Source: Methanobacteriota archaeon (GTDB lineage: Archaea > Thermoplasmatota > Poseidoniia > Poseidoniales > Poseidoniaceae). From it: a stretch of 64,000 nt of DNA. The translations under genes and the position numbers were made by a program. Where the stretch lies: the NCBI GenBank assembly GCA_002718195.1, contig PBDU01000021.1, positions 1 through 64,000 of the forward strand, read 5' to 3'. The notes under the pieces were generated by a model. It did not search any database and was not told the origin of the DNA. It was given only the letters and a program-made list of their open reading frames with translations. Below are positions 63,281 to 64,000 of this stretch, one piece after another. The number at the start of each line of letters is the position of its first letter. Position 1 is the first letter of the stretch.

Positions 63281-64000
63281 TCAAACAAAGATGAATATGC
63301 CGAATTGTCCTGATGTGCACAACTCAGAATCTCTGAATTCAATAATGTTAATTTGTTGAGAGTCATCAAAGAATCCCTGCCATTCAGAATCATCTGTACA
63401 AGCGATTGCTCCATCGAATTCATCTAATTTAGTATCCTGTGTAATCAAAGATGTAGGCGTCAAGTCTCCAGTATGCAGACTTAGAACCACTTCTGGCCTA
63501 CCAGATATTAACTCATAGGAAATCATCAATTTTGAATCATCTCCAATCATTTCAGCAATTCCATCCACTTCTTCAATAGGTCCTGCGGAATAACCCATAT
63601 CGGTTAAGGGTAGTAAAATCAATGACCAGACCATCATTATACTTGCACATGCTACAATGATTCTATCCTTAGTTTTCTGATCCCACTCAATGCAACTAGA
63701 GGCTGCTATGAAACAAAGTGGTCCAAGAAGGGGCATCGTCCAGTATTCGTGTACTAAGGCTCCTTGAAGGAATATAATGCAATGAATTATTCCTGCGCTG
63801 AGGGGTAAAATAATCCATCTTCCAATCCTCTCAGTCTTGATTCTGTCTTTTTTGAATCTAACAGAAATGATGATTGCCCAAGCTGAAATCATCGTGAACA
63901 ATTGGATGAACAAAACCCCAATTGCTGTCAGTGGGATTAGCGCTACTGCAGGTAAATCCCCAAACATTGAATCCCAATTTGTGCCGGAGAAATCGAAGCT
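63281..64000 (-). CDS. C-terminal part of a polytopic membrane protein, 5' end outside window (glycosyltransferase-like?)
   Basis: The frame stays open to base 64000 (upstream codons read SFDFSGTNWDS before the ATG at 63967), so the gene is cut by the window. Helices: VALIPLTAIGVLFIQLFTMISAWAIIISV, WIILPLSAGIIHCIIFLQGALV, MPLLGPLCFIAASSCI and IVACASIMMVWSLILLPL, then a soluble C-terminal ~90 residues. HEYWTMPLLGP recalls the membrane part of PMT/ArnT-like glycosyltransferases, as does the upstream FSGTNWDS. This is a tentative family guess; function is unproven. Confidence 0.5.
   Translation of the reverse strand, partial: SFDFSGTNWDSMFGDLPAVALIPLTAIGVLFIQLFTMISAWAIIISVRFKKDRIKTERIGRWIILPLSAGIIHCIIFLQGALVHEYWTMPLLGPLCFIAASSCIEWDQKTKDRIIVACASIMMVWSLILLPLTDMGYSAGPIEEVDGIAEMIGDDSKLMISYELISGRPEVVLSLHTGDLTPTSLITQDTKLDEFDGAIACTDDSEWQGFFDDSQQINIIEFRDSELCTSGQFGIFIFV

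Noticed and set aside
1..64000. CRISPR arrays, insertion sequences, prophage or integrase genes
   Set aside because: No regularly spaced repeats, transposase or integrase motifs, or terminal inverted repeats were found on reading the window.

Overview
The window looks like a chromosomal segment of a planktonic euryarchaeon, most probably Marine Group II (Candidatus Poseidoniales). The domain assignment rests on what the sequence encodes: an archaeal CTP-dependent riboflavin kinase, an archaeal-type PheRS alpha subunit, a primase small-subunit-like protein, a tandem histone-fold protein, a CCA-less tRNA-Thr, TATA-like boxes, and GGTGA/GGAGG ribosome-binding sites placed before ATG, GTG and TTG starts. 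The Poseidoniales assignment is inference from ELWxxDGT repeats, giant membrane-anchored surface proteins and general style; no rRNA is present to confirm it. Gene density is very high: no gap exceeds about 200 bases, so there is no long empty stretch. I see no insertion sequence, integrase, CRISPR array, rRNA or phage module.

Layout. 1-8.3 kb: the end of an ELWxxDGT repeat protein, NAD synthetase and a 1720-residue surface protein. 8.4-16.6 kb: IleRS, a cytosolic metal-receptor-like protein, a lipoprotein, a GST-like protein and a helix-hairpin-helix/MutS-family ATPase. 16.6-24.5 kb: thioredoxin, then a five-gene operon of two ABC ATPases, two ABC-2 permeases and a Trp-rich protein, then a PH-domain membrane protein and a TPR-like protein. 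24.5-28.9 kb: TruA, RibK, an alpha-oxoamine synthase (Kbl-like) and three small genes. 29-33.3 kb: a DUF835 protein, a DnaA-like AAA+ protein and a YkgJ-type cysteine-cluster protein in one operon. 33.4-41.3 kb: citrate synthase, an apparently circularly permuted glycerophosphodiesterase, TatC, a PAP2 lipid phosphatase-like protein, a PHP phosphoesterase, FolD and a glyoxalase-fold protein. 41.3-48.5 kb: tRNA-Thr(TGT), an aminotransferase, a zinc-ribbon protein, PheS, two YbjQ-like proteins, a PriS-like primase, a structured leader before a small zinc-finger protein, and a doublet histone. 48.6-51.1 kb: an A/T-rich AAA+ ATPase gene. 51.1-58 kb: a complete phosphate uptake locus (phoU, pstB, pstA, pstC and AbrB-phoU, divergent from pstS). 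58-64 kb: an FAD oxidoreductase, a CobW-type GTPase with an apparent AUU start, two paralogous small membrane proteins flanking an MFS transporter, and a truncated membrane protein at the right edge.

The most unusual items are the archaeal DnaA-like ATPase coupled to a DUF835 protein, the glycerophosphodiesterase whose HRG motif sits at its C-terminus, the CobW gene that reaches its P-loop only through a non-standard start codon and has a perfect 17-bp palindrome upstream, the doublet histone, and the 11-bp hairpin leader near 47.7 kb.
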